This document shows positions 1-8,347 of a stretch of DNA of 64,000 bases, one piece after another. Under the pieces are notes generated by a model that saw only the letters and a program-made list of their open reading frames with translations, searched no databases and was not told the origin of the DNA. A program made the translations under genes and the position numbers. Numbering within the stretch: position 1 is the stretch's first letter; each line of letters opens with the position of its first letter. Source of the stretch: Bog-473 sp963788585 (GTDB lineage: Bacteria; Actinomycetota; Acidimicrobiia; Acidimicrobiales; RAAP-2); NCBI GenBank assembly GCA_963788585.1, contig CAWBHA010000005.1:123720-187719 (forward strand), written 5' to 3'.

Positions 1-127
1 CGAGGACGTCGCTGCGGGACATCCACTCGGCGAAGGCCGAGACGTCGCTGACGTATGCCTTGCGGGTTGCGGCCGAACGACCGTTGAGCCACGCCGAAAA
101 CCCCGGTAGATCCCAGTTGGGATGCAC
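1..127 (-). CDS. Tyrosine recombinase (Xer-type), N-terminal part only
   Basis: On the minus strand the first 127 bases encode 42 residues that run off the window edge. The reading FSAWLNGRSAATRKAYVSDV followed by SAFAEWM is the typical core-binding (SAM-like) N-terminal domain of XerC/XerD and phage-type tyrosine integrases: a hydrophobic helix, the S-x-x-T-x-x-x-Y pattern, then an aromatic-rich second helix. The chosen start is the GTG at 125-127; no ATG lies in frame nearby. The catalytic domain (R-H-R-H/W-Y) is outside the window, so a chromosomal dimer-resolution role cannot be separated from a mobile-element integrase. Confidence 0.6.
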   Translation of the reverse strand, partial: MHPNWDLPGFSAWLNGRSAATRKAYVSDVSAFAEWMSRSDVL

Positions 128-224
128 GAAACCAACGGTATCGCCCCCACCGCGAGCACTTAGGGCACTACTGTCGCTCGCGAACCTTCGGGGGGTCCGC
201 TGGGTTCGGGGAAATGGAGGACCG

Positions 225-1885
225 ATGGTCTCGAGATTCGATCGTCGATCGCTGCTGGCCGGGGCGCGGCGGCAGCAGCGGGTTTCGCGGGCGCTTCCGC
301 CATGGGTTTGGGCTGGGAAGACGTGGCTGGCGCGATCACGAACGGTCCCGGTCGCAACGGGGTCTCGACGAAGACGCCCAAGAAGGGCGGCTCGCTGGTC
401 TTCGGGGTGGACGCCGAAGAGTCGGGCTTCGACCCCACGCAGGCCCGCTTCGACGAGGTAGGCGTCATGTACGCGCGCACGGTCTTCGACCCACTGACGA
501 TCATCACGGCCAGCGGCGACTGGGCGCCGTATCTGGCCGAGTCGGTCGTGCCCAACTCGAGCTACACGTCCTGGACCATCACCCTGCGGCCCAACCTCAC
601 GTTCCACGACGGCACGCCGTGCAACGGCGCCGCCCTGGTGACCAACCTCGAGGCTCAGGCCAAGTCCCTGCTGACCGGCGTCATCATCAGTCCCACCCTC
701 GTCTCGATCACCCAGACCGGGCCGCTGGCCGCGGCCATCACGTTCAAATTGCCCTGGGTGCCCTTCCCCTTCTACCTGGCCGGCGGCATCGGGGGGCAGA
801 TCGCCTACGTGGTGGCGCCTTCCATGCTCTCGAACCCGAACGGCACCACGAATCCGGTGGGCACCGGGCCCTTCGTCTTCAAGGAATGGATCCCGAACGA
901 CCACTTCACCGCCACGGCCAACCCGAACTACTGGCGCAAGGGCCTGCCCTACCTCTCCCAGATCACCTACAAGCCGATCCCCGACGAGGAGGCCCGGGCG
1001 GAAGCGCTCAAGTCGGGCACGATCGACCTGATGATCACCGACACGCCCCAGATCATCACCCAGTTCCGGGGCAACCGGAACTGGTCCTACATCGACGACA
1101 GCAGCCACGTGGCCGGCGAGCCCGACATGAACTGCGTCCAGCTCAACTGCCTGGCCAAGCCGTTCAACAACGCGAACCTCCGCCTCGCCGCCGCTATGGC
1201 GATCAACCGCAATCAGTACGCCAAGGTCATCGACGAGGGCGTCCTCCCGGTGAGCAACGGGCTGTTCATCCCCGGCTCCCCTTACTACTCCTCGACCTCT
1301 TACCCGCGCTACAACCCGTCGCAGGCCTCCAAACTGGTCAAGGCGGCGGCGCAGCAGAACGGCGGGCCGATCTCCTTCTCCTACGGGACGACCAACTCAC
1401 CGGCGGCCATTCGGTCTCAGGAGTACCTCCAGCAGGCGTGGCAGGCGGTCGGCTTTCAGGTGAAAAACACGATCGTGGAGCAGAACGACATCATCAACAA
1501 CGCCCTGGCCGGCAAGTACCAGGCCCTGGCCTGGCGCCAATTCGGGGCGGTGGATCCGGACCTGAACTACATCTTCTGGAGCACGACCACGGTGAGCGCG
1601 GGCTCGCTGTCGATCAACATGGCCCGCAACGCGGACCCCACGATCGAGAAGGCGCTGCTCGCCGGCCGCCAGAGCACCGAGACCGCCGTCCGAGAGGCGT
1701 CCTACAAGACCGTGAACAAGCGGTTGGCCCTGGACCTGCCCTACTTGTGGACCGACCGGGCGGTCTGGTCGGTCATCGGCGCTCCCGACGTCCAGAACTT
1801 CAACAACCCGTCCACGCCACAGGGCACTCCCGCGTACGGCATGATCGGAGGGTCGGTCTGGCCGACGCAGATCTGGATCAGCTGA
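225..1885 (+). CDS. Tat-exported peptide/nickel-type ABC transporter substrate-binding protein (SBP_bac_5), frame break in the signal peptide
   Basis: The mature protein (in frame from 302) is a family 5 solute-binding protein of the DppA/OppA type. It has the GGSLVFGVDAEESGFDP opening, LRPNLTFHDGTP, and the NPVGTGPFVFKEW segment typical of the fold. It should bind oligopeptides or a similar ligand outside the membrane for an ABC importer, but no permease or ATPase gene is adjacent. The start is the ATG at 225 behind GGAGG (216-220). It begins MVSRFDRRSLLAG, a twin-arginine signal, then shifts frame near 255-270; adding one base restores an Ala-rich signal core (GAAAAAGFAGASA) joined to the frame at 302. 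The break may be a sequencing error. It directly precedes the two-component genes. Confidence 0.85.
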
Positions 1886-1896
1886 AATAGAGGTTG

Positions 1897-2580
1897 ATGA
1901 GCGGACGCATCCTGGTCGTCGAGGACGACGAACGCATCAGGTCCTCCATGCGGCTCGCCCTGGAGGGCGAGGGCTACGAGGTCCGGGATGCCGCGAGCGG
2001 CGAAGAGGGCCTCGACCTGTTCGCCGAGGCCCCGACCGACGTTGCCTTGATCGACCTCATGCTGCCGGGCATGGACGGCTTCGAGTGCTGCCGGGCGCTG
2101 CGGCGCAGCAGCGCGGTGCCGATCATCATCGTGACGGCCCGTTCGGATACCCACGACGTCGTGGCCGGGTTGGAGGCAGGGGCGGATGACTACGTCACGA
2201 AGCCCTTCGTGGCCAAGGAGCTGGCGGCGCGCATCCGCGCCCTGTTGCGACGCGCTCGTCCGGCCGAGGAGGACCCGGGCGCGATCACCTTCGGCGACCT
2301 GCAGCTCCTTCCCGAGCAAGGCGTGCTGCGTCGCCTCAACGGCGACGAGGTGCACTGCACCAGGACGGAATTCCGCCTCCTGTGCGAGCTCGCGGCAAGC
2401 CCCAACAAGGTGTTGAGCCGCGAGCAGTTACTCGACCGGGTGTGGGGCTACGACTACTTCGGCGACGGCCGCCTCGTCGACGTGCACATCCGACGGCTGC
2501 GCACGAAGGTCGAGGCGGATCCGGCGGTGCCCCAACACATCCTCACGGTGCGGGGCATGGGCTACAAGTTGGTGCCCTGA
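1897..2580 (+). CDS. OmpR/PhoB-family response regulator (MtrA-like)
   Basis: A receiver domain occupies about residues 1-115, with the acidic pair D10-D11, phospho-acceptor D53 (LIDLMLPGMDG) and K102 (TKPF). A winged-helix DNA-binding domain follows, ending in HILTVRGMGYKLVP. It should bind DNA when phosphorylated by the kinase encoded 60 bases downstream. An in-frame TTG lies at 1894, but the ATG at 1897 is preferred because the protein then starts MSGRILVVEDD. The gene order regulator-kinase-lipoprotein resembles mtrA-mtrB-lpqB of Actinobacteria, though the lipoprotein here is much shorter than LpqB, so orthology is an inference. Confidence 0.92.
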   Translation: MSGRILVVEDDERIRSSMRLALEGEGYEVRDAASGEEGLDLFAEAPTDVALIDLMLPGMDGFECCRALRRSSAVPIIIVTARSDTHDVVAGLEAGADDYVTKPFVAKELAARIRALLRRARPAEEDPGAITFGDLQLLPEQGVLRRLNGDEVHCTRTEFRLLCELAASPNKVLSREQLLDRVWGYDYFGDGRLVDVHIRRLRTKVEADPAVPQHILTVRGMGYKLVP

Positions 2581-2640
2581 CGTGGGGCACGTGCGGCCCT
2601 GAGGTCCCGGTGCCCCTTGTCCTCCGCGTGAGGAGCTGAC

Positions 2641-4212
2641 GTGAGGCTGGGCATCGGCGCCCGGATCACCGCCGTCTTCGGCCTCGGAGCGCTGCTCCTG
2701 TCCATCCTCATGGGCGGGCTGTCCTACTTCACCGTCCGCCACTTCCTCCTGGCCGGACGCGAATCGGCCGCGCAACACCAGGCCTTCAACAACGCACTCC
2801 TGATCCGCACCACGCTGCAATCGGGCGACGCGAACCCCGGCCCGCAGTACGTGACCCTGCTCGCCTCGATCGACGCCGGATCGGACGCGCACTCGGTGCT
2901 CTACCGCCGCTCCAAGGTCTACACGTCGGGGTTGTCCGTGAACGCCTCCTCCATCCCCAACGAGTTGCGCAAGGAGGTGCTCTCGGGCCTCGCGGCGACA
3001 CAGACCTATCGCGACGCTCAGGGCACGTCGGAGATCGTCGTCGGTGTCCCGGTCCGCTCCGTCGACGCCTACTACTTCGAGGTGTTCGACCTCTCGGACC
3101 TCGACCACACGCTCCGGGTGCTCGGGTTGACCCTGTTCGGTGCCGGCGTCGTGACCACCGTCCTGGGCACTGCATTGGGCCGCTTCGCCAGCGTGCGCTC
3201 GCTGCGCCCGCTGGCCGATGTCTCGCGAGCCGCGGGCGCCATCGCCGGCGGGGACCTCGACACCCGTCTCGACTCCACGGCTGCCGATCCTGACCTCGAG
3301 GGGCTGACCCATTCGTTCAACGCAATGGTCGACCAGCTCCAGGAACGCATCGAGCGCGAGGCGCAGTTCAACTCCGACGTGAGCCACGAGTTGCGATCCC
3401 CGTTAACGACACTGGCCGCCGCCGTCGAAGTGCTGGAGACCGACCGCGACAAGCTGCCCGGCCGCTCGCAGCGGGCGCTGCTCCTCCTCAGCGCGGACCT
3501 GCGACGCTTCCAGCGCATGGTGAGCGACCTCCTGGAGATGTCACGGGCCGATGCGGGCTCGACCGACGTCTTCATGGAGGAGGTGAACGTCTCCGAGCTG
3601 GTACAGCGATCAGTCGTGGCCGGCTTCGGGCACATGGATCCCGGCCTGGACCAGGTCGCCGTTGCTCCCTCTGGCGGCGACGGCGACGGCGACGGCGCCG
3701 GCGACGGCGACGGCGCCGTCGGCCGGAGCAACGGAGGGCCCCCCGGGGTCCGGGTCGACCCGGAGGTCCGTGGCTGGCGGGTGGGCGTCGACAAACGCCG
3801 GTTCGAGCGGGTCATGGTCAACCTGATGGAGAACGCGGCGCACTACGGGGGCGGCGTCACTGAAATCGCCGTCACGCCGGGGCCCTCGCACGACGAGGTC
3901 GAGATCACGGTCGACGACGCCGGTCCGGGCATCGACCCCGAGGAGCGGACCAAGGTATTCGAGCGCTTCTATCGCGGTTCGGCTGCGGGGCGGCGCGGCA
4001 CCGGAACGGGCACCGGGCTAGGCCTGGCCTTGGTGGCCGAACACGTGCGCGTCATGCGCGGGACCGTGCGCGTCGAGTCGTCGCCCGACGGCGGCGCGCG
4101 CTTCGTCCTGTCGTTTCCCGTGGTCGCAGACAGGGACGGTGAGGACGAGGAGGAGGACGAGGGTTACGGCTCGGGTGTGGAGGGTCGCGCCGACGGGGCG
4201 GTGCACTCGTGA
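2641..4212 (+). CDS. Membrane sensor histidine kinase (MtrB-like)
   Basis: The GTG start at 2641 gives 523 residues. Transmembrane segments lie at about 10-32 and 157-180, flanking an extracellular sensor region. A HAMP region covers about 183-236. The dimerisation/phosphorylation helix has H249 in VSHELRSPL. The ATP-binding domain has the N box near N395-N398, the DAGPG motif at 426-430 and GTGTGLGLAL. It should sense an envelope signal and phosphorylate the upstream regulator. An unusual Gly-Asp repeat (residues 345-358) followed by a Pro/Gly stretch sits between the dimerisation helix and the N box, and the C-terminus is very acidic. It overlaps the next gene by four bases. Confidence 0.92.
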   Translation: MRLGIGARITAVFGLGALLLSILMGGLSYFTVRHFLLAGRESAAQHQAFNNALLIRTTLQSGDANPGPQYVTLLASIDAGSDAHSVLYRRSKVYTSGLSVNASSIPNELRKEVLSGLAATQTYRDAQGTSEIVVGVPVRSVDAYYFEVFDLSDLDHTLRVLGLTLFGAGVVTTVLGTALGRFASVRSLRPLADVSRAAGAIAGGDLDTRLDSTAADPDLEGLTHSFNAMVDQLQERIEREAQFNSDVSHELRSPLTTLAAAVEVLETDRDKLPGRSQRALLLLSADLRRFQRMVSDLLEMSRADAGSTDVFMEEVNVSELVQRSVVAGFGHMDPGLDQVAVAPSGGDGDGDGAGDGDGAVGRSNGGPPGVRVDPEVRGWRVGVDKRRFERVMVNLMENAAHYGGGVTEIAVTPGPSHDEVEITVDDAGPGIDPEERTKVFERFYRGSAAGRRGTGTGTGLGLALVAEHVRVMRGTVRVESSPDGGARFVLSFPVVADRDGEDEEEDEGYGSGVEGRADGAVHS

Positions 4213-4802
4213 CGCAGCTGCGCCGACTCGCGCCTGTCGCCGTGCTCCTCGTGGCACTTGCCACAGCGGGGTGCGCCATCCCGACTCAGGGCGCGCCGAG
4301 CACCATCGCGCCGTCCAAGGTGCCGTTCGACTTGATGGACCCCCACCTGCCGACCACGACGACGACGCAGCCCAAGCCCTCGTCGCTGGTCGGGGTGCGG
4401 GTGTACTTCTTGAACTCGGCCAGCCAGCTCGTGGACGAAACACGGTTTGTCGCGTCTCCTGCCCCACTCACGTCCATCGTCACCGCGCTGCTTGCCGGGC
4501 CGACCAAGACCGAGTCCTTCAGCGGCATCTTCACGGCGATCCCGTCCAACGTCTCGGTCCTGGCCGCCACGCAGCAGGGCAACATCGTGACGGTCAACAT
4601 GAACAGCGCCTTCGGCGAGATCACGGGAACCAGCACAGAGTTGGCGGTGGGGCAGATCGTCGCAACCGTGACGGCCGAGACGGGCCTGAGCACCGGTGTC
4701 GTCTTCGAGATCGATGGCCAGCGCGCGGCCGTCCCGATCTCCAACGGCTCGCTCGTGACCGGACCGGTCTATCTGCTCCAGTTCCTCGGCACTGCACCCT
4801 GA
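4209..4802 (+). CDS. GerMN-domain lipoprotein
   Basis: The 197-residue protein begins with a lipoprotein signal ending LATAGC, so Cys 22 or so should be lipidated. After a short Thr/Pro linker, the remaining ~140 residues show the GerMN pattern: VYFLNSASQLVDETRF, a TSIVTALLAGPT helix, NIVTVNMNSAF, and VGQIVATVTAETG. GerMN domains occur in GerM and in LpqB, the lipoprotein partner of MtrAB. The GTGA overlap with the kinase gene suggests translational coupling and a role in modulating the sensor from outside the membrane. LpqB also carries a propeller domain that is absent here, so I give no symbol. Confidence 0.85.
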   Translation: MTQLRRLAPVAVLLVALATAGCAIPTQGAPSTIAPSKVPFDLMDPHLPTTTTTQPKPSSLVGVRVYFLNSASQLVDETRFVASPAPLTSIVTALLAGPTKTESFSGIFTAIPSNVSVLAATQQGNIVTVNMNSAFGEITGTSTELAVGQIVATVTAETGLSTGVVFEIDGQRAAVPISNGSLVTGPVYLLQFLGTAP

Positions 4803-4829
4803 GCCGGTGCCGTGCGACGGGCCGGCTCA
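4800..4829. terminator. Inverted repeat containing both stop codons of a convergent gene pair
   Basis: TGAGCCGG (4800-4807) and CCGGCTCA (4822-4829) form a perfect 8-bp stem with a 14-base loop. The first three bases are the TGA of the GerMN gene, and the complement of the last three is the TGA of rsfS. No T-tract follows on either strand, so a factor-independent terminator is possible but not certain. Confidence 0.4.
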
Positions 4830-5216
4830 GCCTGCGTGCTCGACCTCGTCGCGCCACCGCACGCGGGGCGCACCCGACCACAGATGCTCGAGGTCGTAGT
4901 AGTCCCGCGTCTCTTGGAGGAAGACATGTGCGATGAAGTCGCCGTAGTCCATCAGGACCCATGTCGCGTCCTGCAATCCCTCGATCCGCACCGGGGCGAC
5001 GCCGTGCGCCTCCTTGACGCCTCGTTCGATCTCCTCGACCAACGTGCGCACGTGGCGCGTGTTCTGCGCGCTCGTGATGACGAAGGCATCGACGACGCCG
5101 AACAATTCAGCCATGGCAAGCACGACGGTGTCGCGCCCGAGCTTGGCATCGGCCGACTGGGCGGCCGTCGCCACGGCCGGCGGGAGCTGGACCAGTACGT
5201 CCAACCCTCGGGTCAA
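4827..5216 (-). CDS. rsfS: Ribosomal silencing factor RsfS
   Basis: The 129-residue product carries the RsfS/Iojap signature: AELFGVVDAFVITSAQNTRHV, then GLQDATWVLMDYGDFIAHVF, and YDLEHLW near the end. RsfS binds ribosomal protein L14 and blocks subunit joining when nutrients are scarce. The start is uncertain: a TTG at 5216 overlaps the stop codon of the upstream gene (ATTGA arrangement), and a second TTG lies at 5204. I chose 5216 because of the coupling. It is the last gene of a run with nadD, an arrangement common in Actinobacteria. Confidence 0.88.
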   Translation of the reverse strand: MTRGLDVLVQLPPAVATAAQSADAKLGRDTVVLAMAELFGVVDAFVITSAQNTRHVRTLVEEIERGVKEAHGVAPVRIEGLQDATWVLMDYGDFIAHVFLQETRDYYDLEHLWSGAPRVRWRDEVEHAG

Positions 5217-5416
5217 TGGAGCACGTCCAGAATACCCACGGTGATGCCGAAGGCGGCCGCCAGGATGGAACAGGCGATGATCGTCCACACCCGCCGCACC
5301 CGGCGCTCCAACTTCAGCTGCGCCCGTCGGTCGGCGCGTCGTTGCGCATGGGCAGGGGACGCACCCACGTGAGGAGGGTCCGACAGCTCCGTCCACCCGG
5401 CCGGCATGGCGCTCAT
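5213..5416 (-). CDS. Small single-span membrane protein between nadD and rsfS
   Basis: The 67-residue product has a polar N-terminus, a basic stretch rich in Arg (about residues 26-42) and one hydrophobic segment (about 44-63, WTIIACSILAAAFGITVGIL). Its ATG abuts the nadD stop with no gap, and its stop overlaps the TTG start of rsfS, so it is surely in the same transcript. Small membrane or LytR-type genes are often found between nadD and rsfS in Actinobacteria. I do not recognise a family and no function is assigned. The predicted topology has the basic N-terminus inside. Confidence 0.65.
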   Translation of the reverse strand: MSAMPAGWTELSDPPHVGASPAHAQRRADRRAQLKLERRVRRVWTIIACSILAAAFGITVGILDVLH

Positions 5417-6040
5417 CTAGGGGACAGCGTACAGAGCGCGGCGGCGAATGCAATGGACCACTTCCTCGGGCACCACGTCGTCCACCGGGACGCCTGTCGC
5501 CAGCCGTTCGCGCACCTCTGAGCTGGACACGGCTACCTGCGGTCCGTCTACCCACGCCACCCGCCATCCCGGCGGGGCGACCGGGGCGGTTCCGGTGGGG
5601 CGCGACACCACCGCGAGCGTGACGAGACGCCGCAGGTCCGCCGAACGGTGCCAGGACTCGAGCTCGGGCACCAGGTCAGCCCCGATGACCAGGAACAATT
5701 CGACCGGAAGGCCCCCCGCCCTGGCCCCGGCCAAGAGCTCCTCCACCGTCTCGACCGAGTAGCTCGGACCGCCGCGGTCGATCTCCAGACGGCTCGCCTC
5801 CGCCCCGGGAACGGCTCGGGCGAGGGCCTCGGTCAGGGCGTAGCGGTCCTCGGCGGTCGAGACCTCGCGCTGGCCGGACTTCTGCCAGGGGTCGTTGGCC
5901 ACGACGAGAAGCAGGCGGTCCAGGCCGAGCCCGTCGATGGCGGCACGCGCCGCGGCAACGTGCCCGACGTGGGGCGGGTCGAATGTCCCACCCATGATCC
6001 CGATGCGGGCCGGACGGGCGGGTCGCTCAGGTCCCGGCAA
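5417..6040 (-). CDS. nadD: Nicotinate-nucleotide adenylyltransferase
   Basis: NadD joins nicotinate mononucleotide and ATP to give deamido-NAD in NAD synthesis. The nucleotidylyltransferase motif GTFDPPHVGH lies near the N-terminus and the second motif SSSEVRERL near the C-terminus, as expected for the family. The length of 207 residues is normal. The start overlaps the upstream oxidoreductase gene by 14 bases, and the stop is followed directly by the small membrane protein, so the four genes form one unit. Confidence 0.95.
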   Translation of the reverse strand: MPGPERPARPARIGIMGGTFDPPHVGHVAAARAAIDGLGLDRLLLVVANDPWQKSGQREVSTAEDRYALTEALARAVPGAEASRLEIDRGGPSYSVETVEELLAGARAGGLPVELFLVIGADLVPELESWHRSADLRRLVTLAVVSRPTGTAPVAPPGWRVAWVDGPQVAVSSSEVRERLATGVPVDDVVPEEVVHCIRRRALYAVP

Positions 6041-6956
6041 GTTCAGCGATCACCGGCGCCAACGCTTCCATCTCCGTCTCGTGCACGACGATGTAGCTGA
6101 AGCCGAGTTCCTCCCGGCGCTTGCGCAGGGTCTCGGCAATCTCGGACGTGGTGCCGATCAGCGCGAGCGGCGCCGCGCGTAGTTGGTCCGGCGTCAGCGC
6201 GAAGAGCGAAGCCATCGCCTCGATCACCTCTGCCGCGTTCGGGACGACCTGGACGGAGACGGTCCAACACTGCAATTCGAGATCGGCGGCGTGGTCGCCC
6301 GCTGCCTCGCGCACCCACCGTACGCGTTGGGCGTACTTCTCCACCACGGCCTCGGCTGCCACCTCGGGGCCGATGTGGCCGGCGGCCAAGCTCGGCACGA
6401 CGCTCGCAACGTCGGCGTACCGGCCGGCCAGCGAGAGGATGCGCTTGCTGCCGCCTCCGATGACGAGTGGCGGGCCGCCGGGTGTCACAGGAGCAGGCGC
6501 TCCGCTCGCCTCCCTCACCTCGTAGTGCGTGCCGGAAAAGGTCGCGCTCCCCGTCTGCCACATCGCCCGCATGATCTCCAGGCTCTCGGCGAGACGGTCG
6601 ATCCGTACCGAGGGCGACTCCATCGGGATGCCCGACTGCTCGTAGTCCGTCGTCATCCAGCCCGCGCCGATGCCGAACTCGAAGCGACCGTCCGCCATGA
6701 CGTCGAGCGTGGCGGCTTCCTTGGCCAAGAGCACCGGGTGGCGGAAGTCGTTGTCGAGCACGAGGGTCCCGACCCGCAGCGTCGTCGTGGCCTCCGCGGC
6801 GACCGCGAGGGCGATCATGGGGGCCCACTGGTCGTCCAAATGGTCGGGCACGTAGAGAGTCGAATAGCCGAGGTCCTCGGCCTTACGCGCCAGGTCACGC
6901 CAGGAAGAAGGGGATGGCGTACGCGAGGCCTGCAGGGCGAATCGGAAGGAGGCCAT
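6027..6956 (-). CDS. LLM-class F420-dependent oxidoreductase (TIGR03621-like)
   Basis: This is a luciferase-like TIM-barrel oxidoreductase of about 309 residues. The start MASFRFALQ and the segment DLGYSTLYVPDHLDDQWAP fit the family, as do LRVGTLVLDNDFRHPVLLAKEAATLD and GIGAGW. Members of this actinobacterial subfamily use reduced F420 rather than FMN; the substrate is unknown. I chose the ATG at 6956, since the longer open frame would run into the divergent aroG gene. It heads the nadD-rsfS unit, and the roughly 30-base gap to aroG must hold at least part of both promoters. Confidence 0.85.
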   Translation of the reverse strand: MASFRFALQASRTPSPSSWRDLARKAEDLGYSTLYVPDHLDDQWAPMIALAVAAEATTTLRVGTLVLDNDFRHPVLLAKEAATLDVMADGRFEFGIGAGWMTTDYEQSGIPMESPSVRIDRLAESLEIMRAMWQTGSATFSGTHYEVREASGAPAPVTPGGPPLVIGGGSKRILSLAGRYADVASVVPSLAAGHIGPEVAAEAVVEKYAQRVRWVREAAGDHAADLELQCWTVSVQVVPNAAEVIEAMASLFALTPDQLRAAPLALIGTTSEIAETLRKRREELGFSYIVVHETEMEALAPVIAELAGT

Positions 6957-6988
6957 TGGCAGCGATCCTACGGCGTTAACCTGTTGCG

Positions 6989-8347
6989 GTGACGAGCCGG
7001 CCCGAGACCTCCCTTTGGAGCGCCGCGTCCTGGCGGCAGTTCCCGGCGGCCCAACAGCCGGACTGGCCGGACGCGGATGCACTGAAGAAGGCCGAGGCGC
7101 GCCTGGCGACGCTCCCCCCGCTCGTGTTCGCGGGTGAGGCCCGTCATCTGACCAGCGACCTCGGCAAGGTCGCTGAGGGGAACGCGTTTCTGCTCCAGGC
7201 CGGTGACTGCGCGGAGTCCTTCGCCGACTTCTCCGCGGATTCGATCCGGGACAAGCTCAAGATCATCCTCCAGATGGCGGTCGCCCTCACCTACGCCGCC
7301 GGTGTTCCGGTGGTGAAGGTCGGCCGCATCGCGGGCCAGTTCGCCAAGCCGAGGACGGCGGACACCGAGCGGGTCGGTGACGTCGAATTGCAGTCCTTCC
7401 GGGGACACATGGTGAACGACGAGACCTTCGACGCCGACGCCAGGATGCCGGACCCCGAACGCCTCGTGGCGGCGTACCACCAATCGGCCTCGACGCTCAA
7501 CCTGCTGCGCGCGTTCACCAAGGGTGGCTTCGCCGACCTCTCGCAGGCACATCTGTGGAACCAGCAGTTCGTGGCGACGTCTGCCGAGGGGCGGCGCTAC
7601 GAGCGCATCGCGTCGGAGATCGACCGCGCCCTGCGGTTCATGGCGGCCTGCGGCATCGACCTCGGCGCCGAGGAGGGCCTGCACCAGGTCGACTTCTGGA
7701 CCAGTCACGAGGCCCTGATCCTGCCGTACGAGGAGTGCCTGACCCGGCAGGACTCCATCACCGGTGACTGGTACGACTGTTCGGCGCACATGGTCTGGGT
7801 CGGTGACCGGACGCGCCAGCTCGACGGCGCCCATCTCGAGTTCCTCTCCGGGATCGACAACCCGGTGGGGGCCAAGGTGGGACCCGGTTGCTCACCCGCC
7901 GAGGTCGTGGCGATCTGCGAACGTCTGAACCCCGACCGGGTTTCCGGCCGCATGACCCTCATCACGAGGCTCGGGGCGGGCGCGATCGAGGACCTCCTGC
8001 CACCTCTCGTGCGTGCCGTCGAGGCCGAGGGTCACCCCGTCGTCTGGACCTGTGACCCCATGCACGGCAACACGTTCACCAGCGAGGGGGGACGCAAGAC
8101 TCGCCGCTTCGTCGACATCCTCGCCGAGCTGCGCTCCTTCTTCGCGGTGCACCGGGGCGAGGGGACATGGCCGGGTGGGCTCCACGTCGAGCTCACCGGA
8201 GACGACGTCACCGAGTGCCTGGGCGGAGCCGAGGAGATCCTCGAGGGCGACCTCGACGCCCGCTACACGACGACCTGCGACCCCCGCCTGAACGCGCGCC
8301 AGTCGCTCGACCTGGCCTTCCAGGTAGCGGAGTTCCTCAGAAGTTGA
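6989..8347 (+). CDS. aroG: 3-deoxy-7-phosphoheptulonate (DAHP) synthase, class II
   Basis: The 452-residue protein is a plant/actinobacterial class II DAHP synthase, condensing erythrose 4-phosphate and phosphoenolpyruvate at the entry to the shikimate pathway. Diagnostic segments include FLLQAGDCAESF, VKVGRIAGQFAKPR, SFRGHMVN, the phosphate-binding KVGPGCSP, and the metal-site runs WTCDPMHGNT and HVELTGDDVTEC. The start is GTG at 6989. Its TGA overlaps the TTG start of the next gene, suggesting an unexpected coupling to a secreted protein. Confidence 0.96.
   Translation: MTSRPETSLWSAASWRQFPAAQQPDWPDADALKKAEARLATLPPLVFAGEARHLTSDLGKVAEGNAFLLQAGDCAESFADFSADSIRDKLKIILQMAVALTYAAGVPVVKVGRIAGQFAKPRTADTERVGDVELQSFRGHMVNDETFDADARMPDPERLVAAYHQSASTLNLLRAFTKGGFADLSQAHLWNQQFVATSAEGRRYERIASEIDRALRFMAACGIDLGAEEGLHQVDFWTSHEALILPYEECLTRQDSITGDWYDCSAHMVWVGDRTRQLDGAHLEFLSGIDNPVGAKVGPGCSPAEVVAICERLNPDRVSGRMTLITRLGAGAIEDLLPPLVRAVEAEGHPVVWTCDPMHGNTFTSEGGRKTRRFVDILAELRSFFAVHRGEGTWPGGLHVELTGDDVTECLGGAEEILEGDLDARYTTTCDPRLNARQSLDLAFQVAEFLRS

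Noticed and set aside
214..1890. Alternative 558-codon frame over the SBP gene
   Set aside because: Arg/His-rich low-complexity translation with no domain; the SBP frame has clear family motifs.
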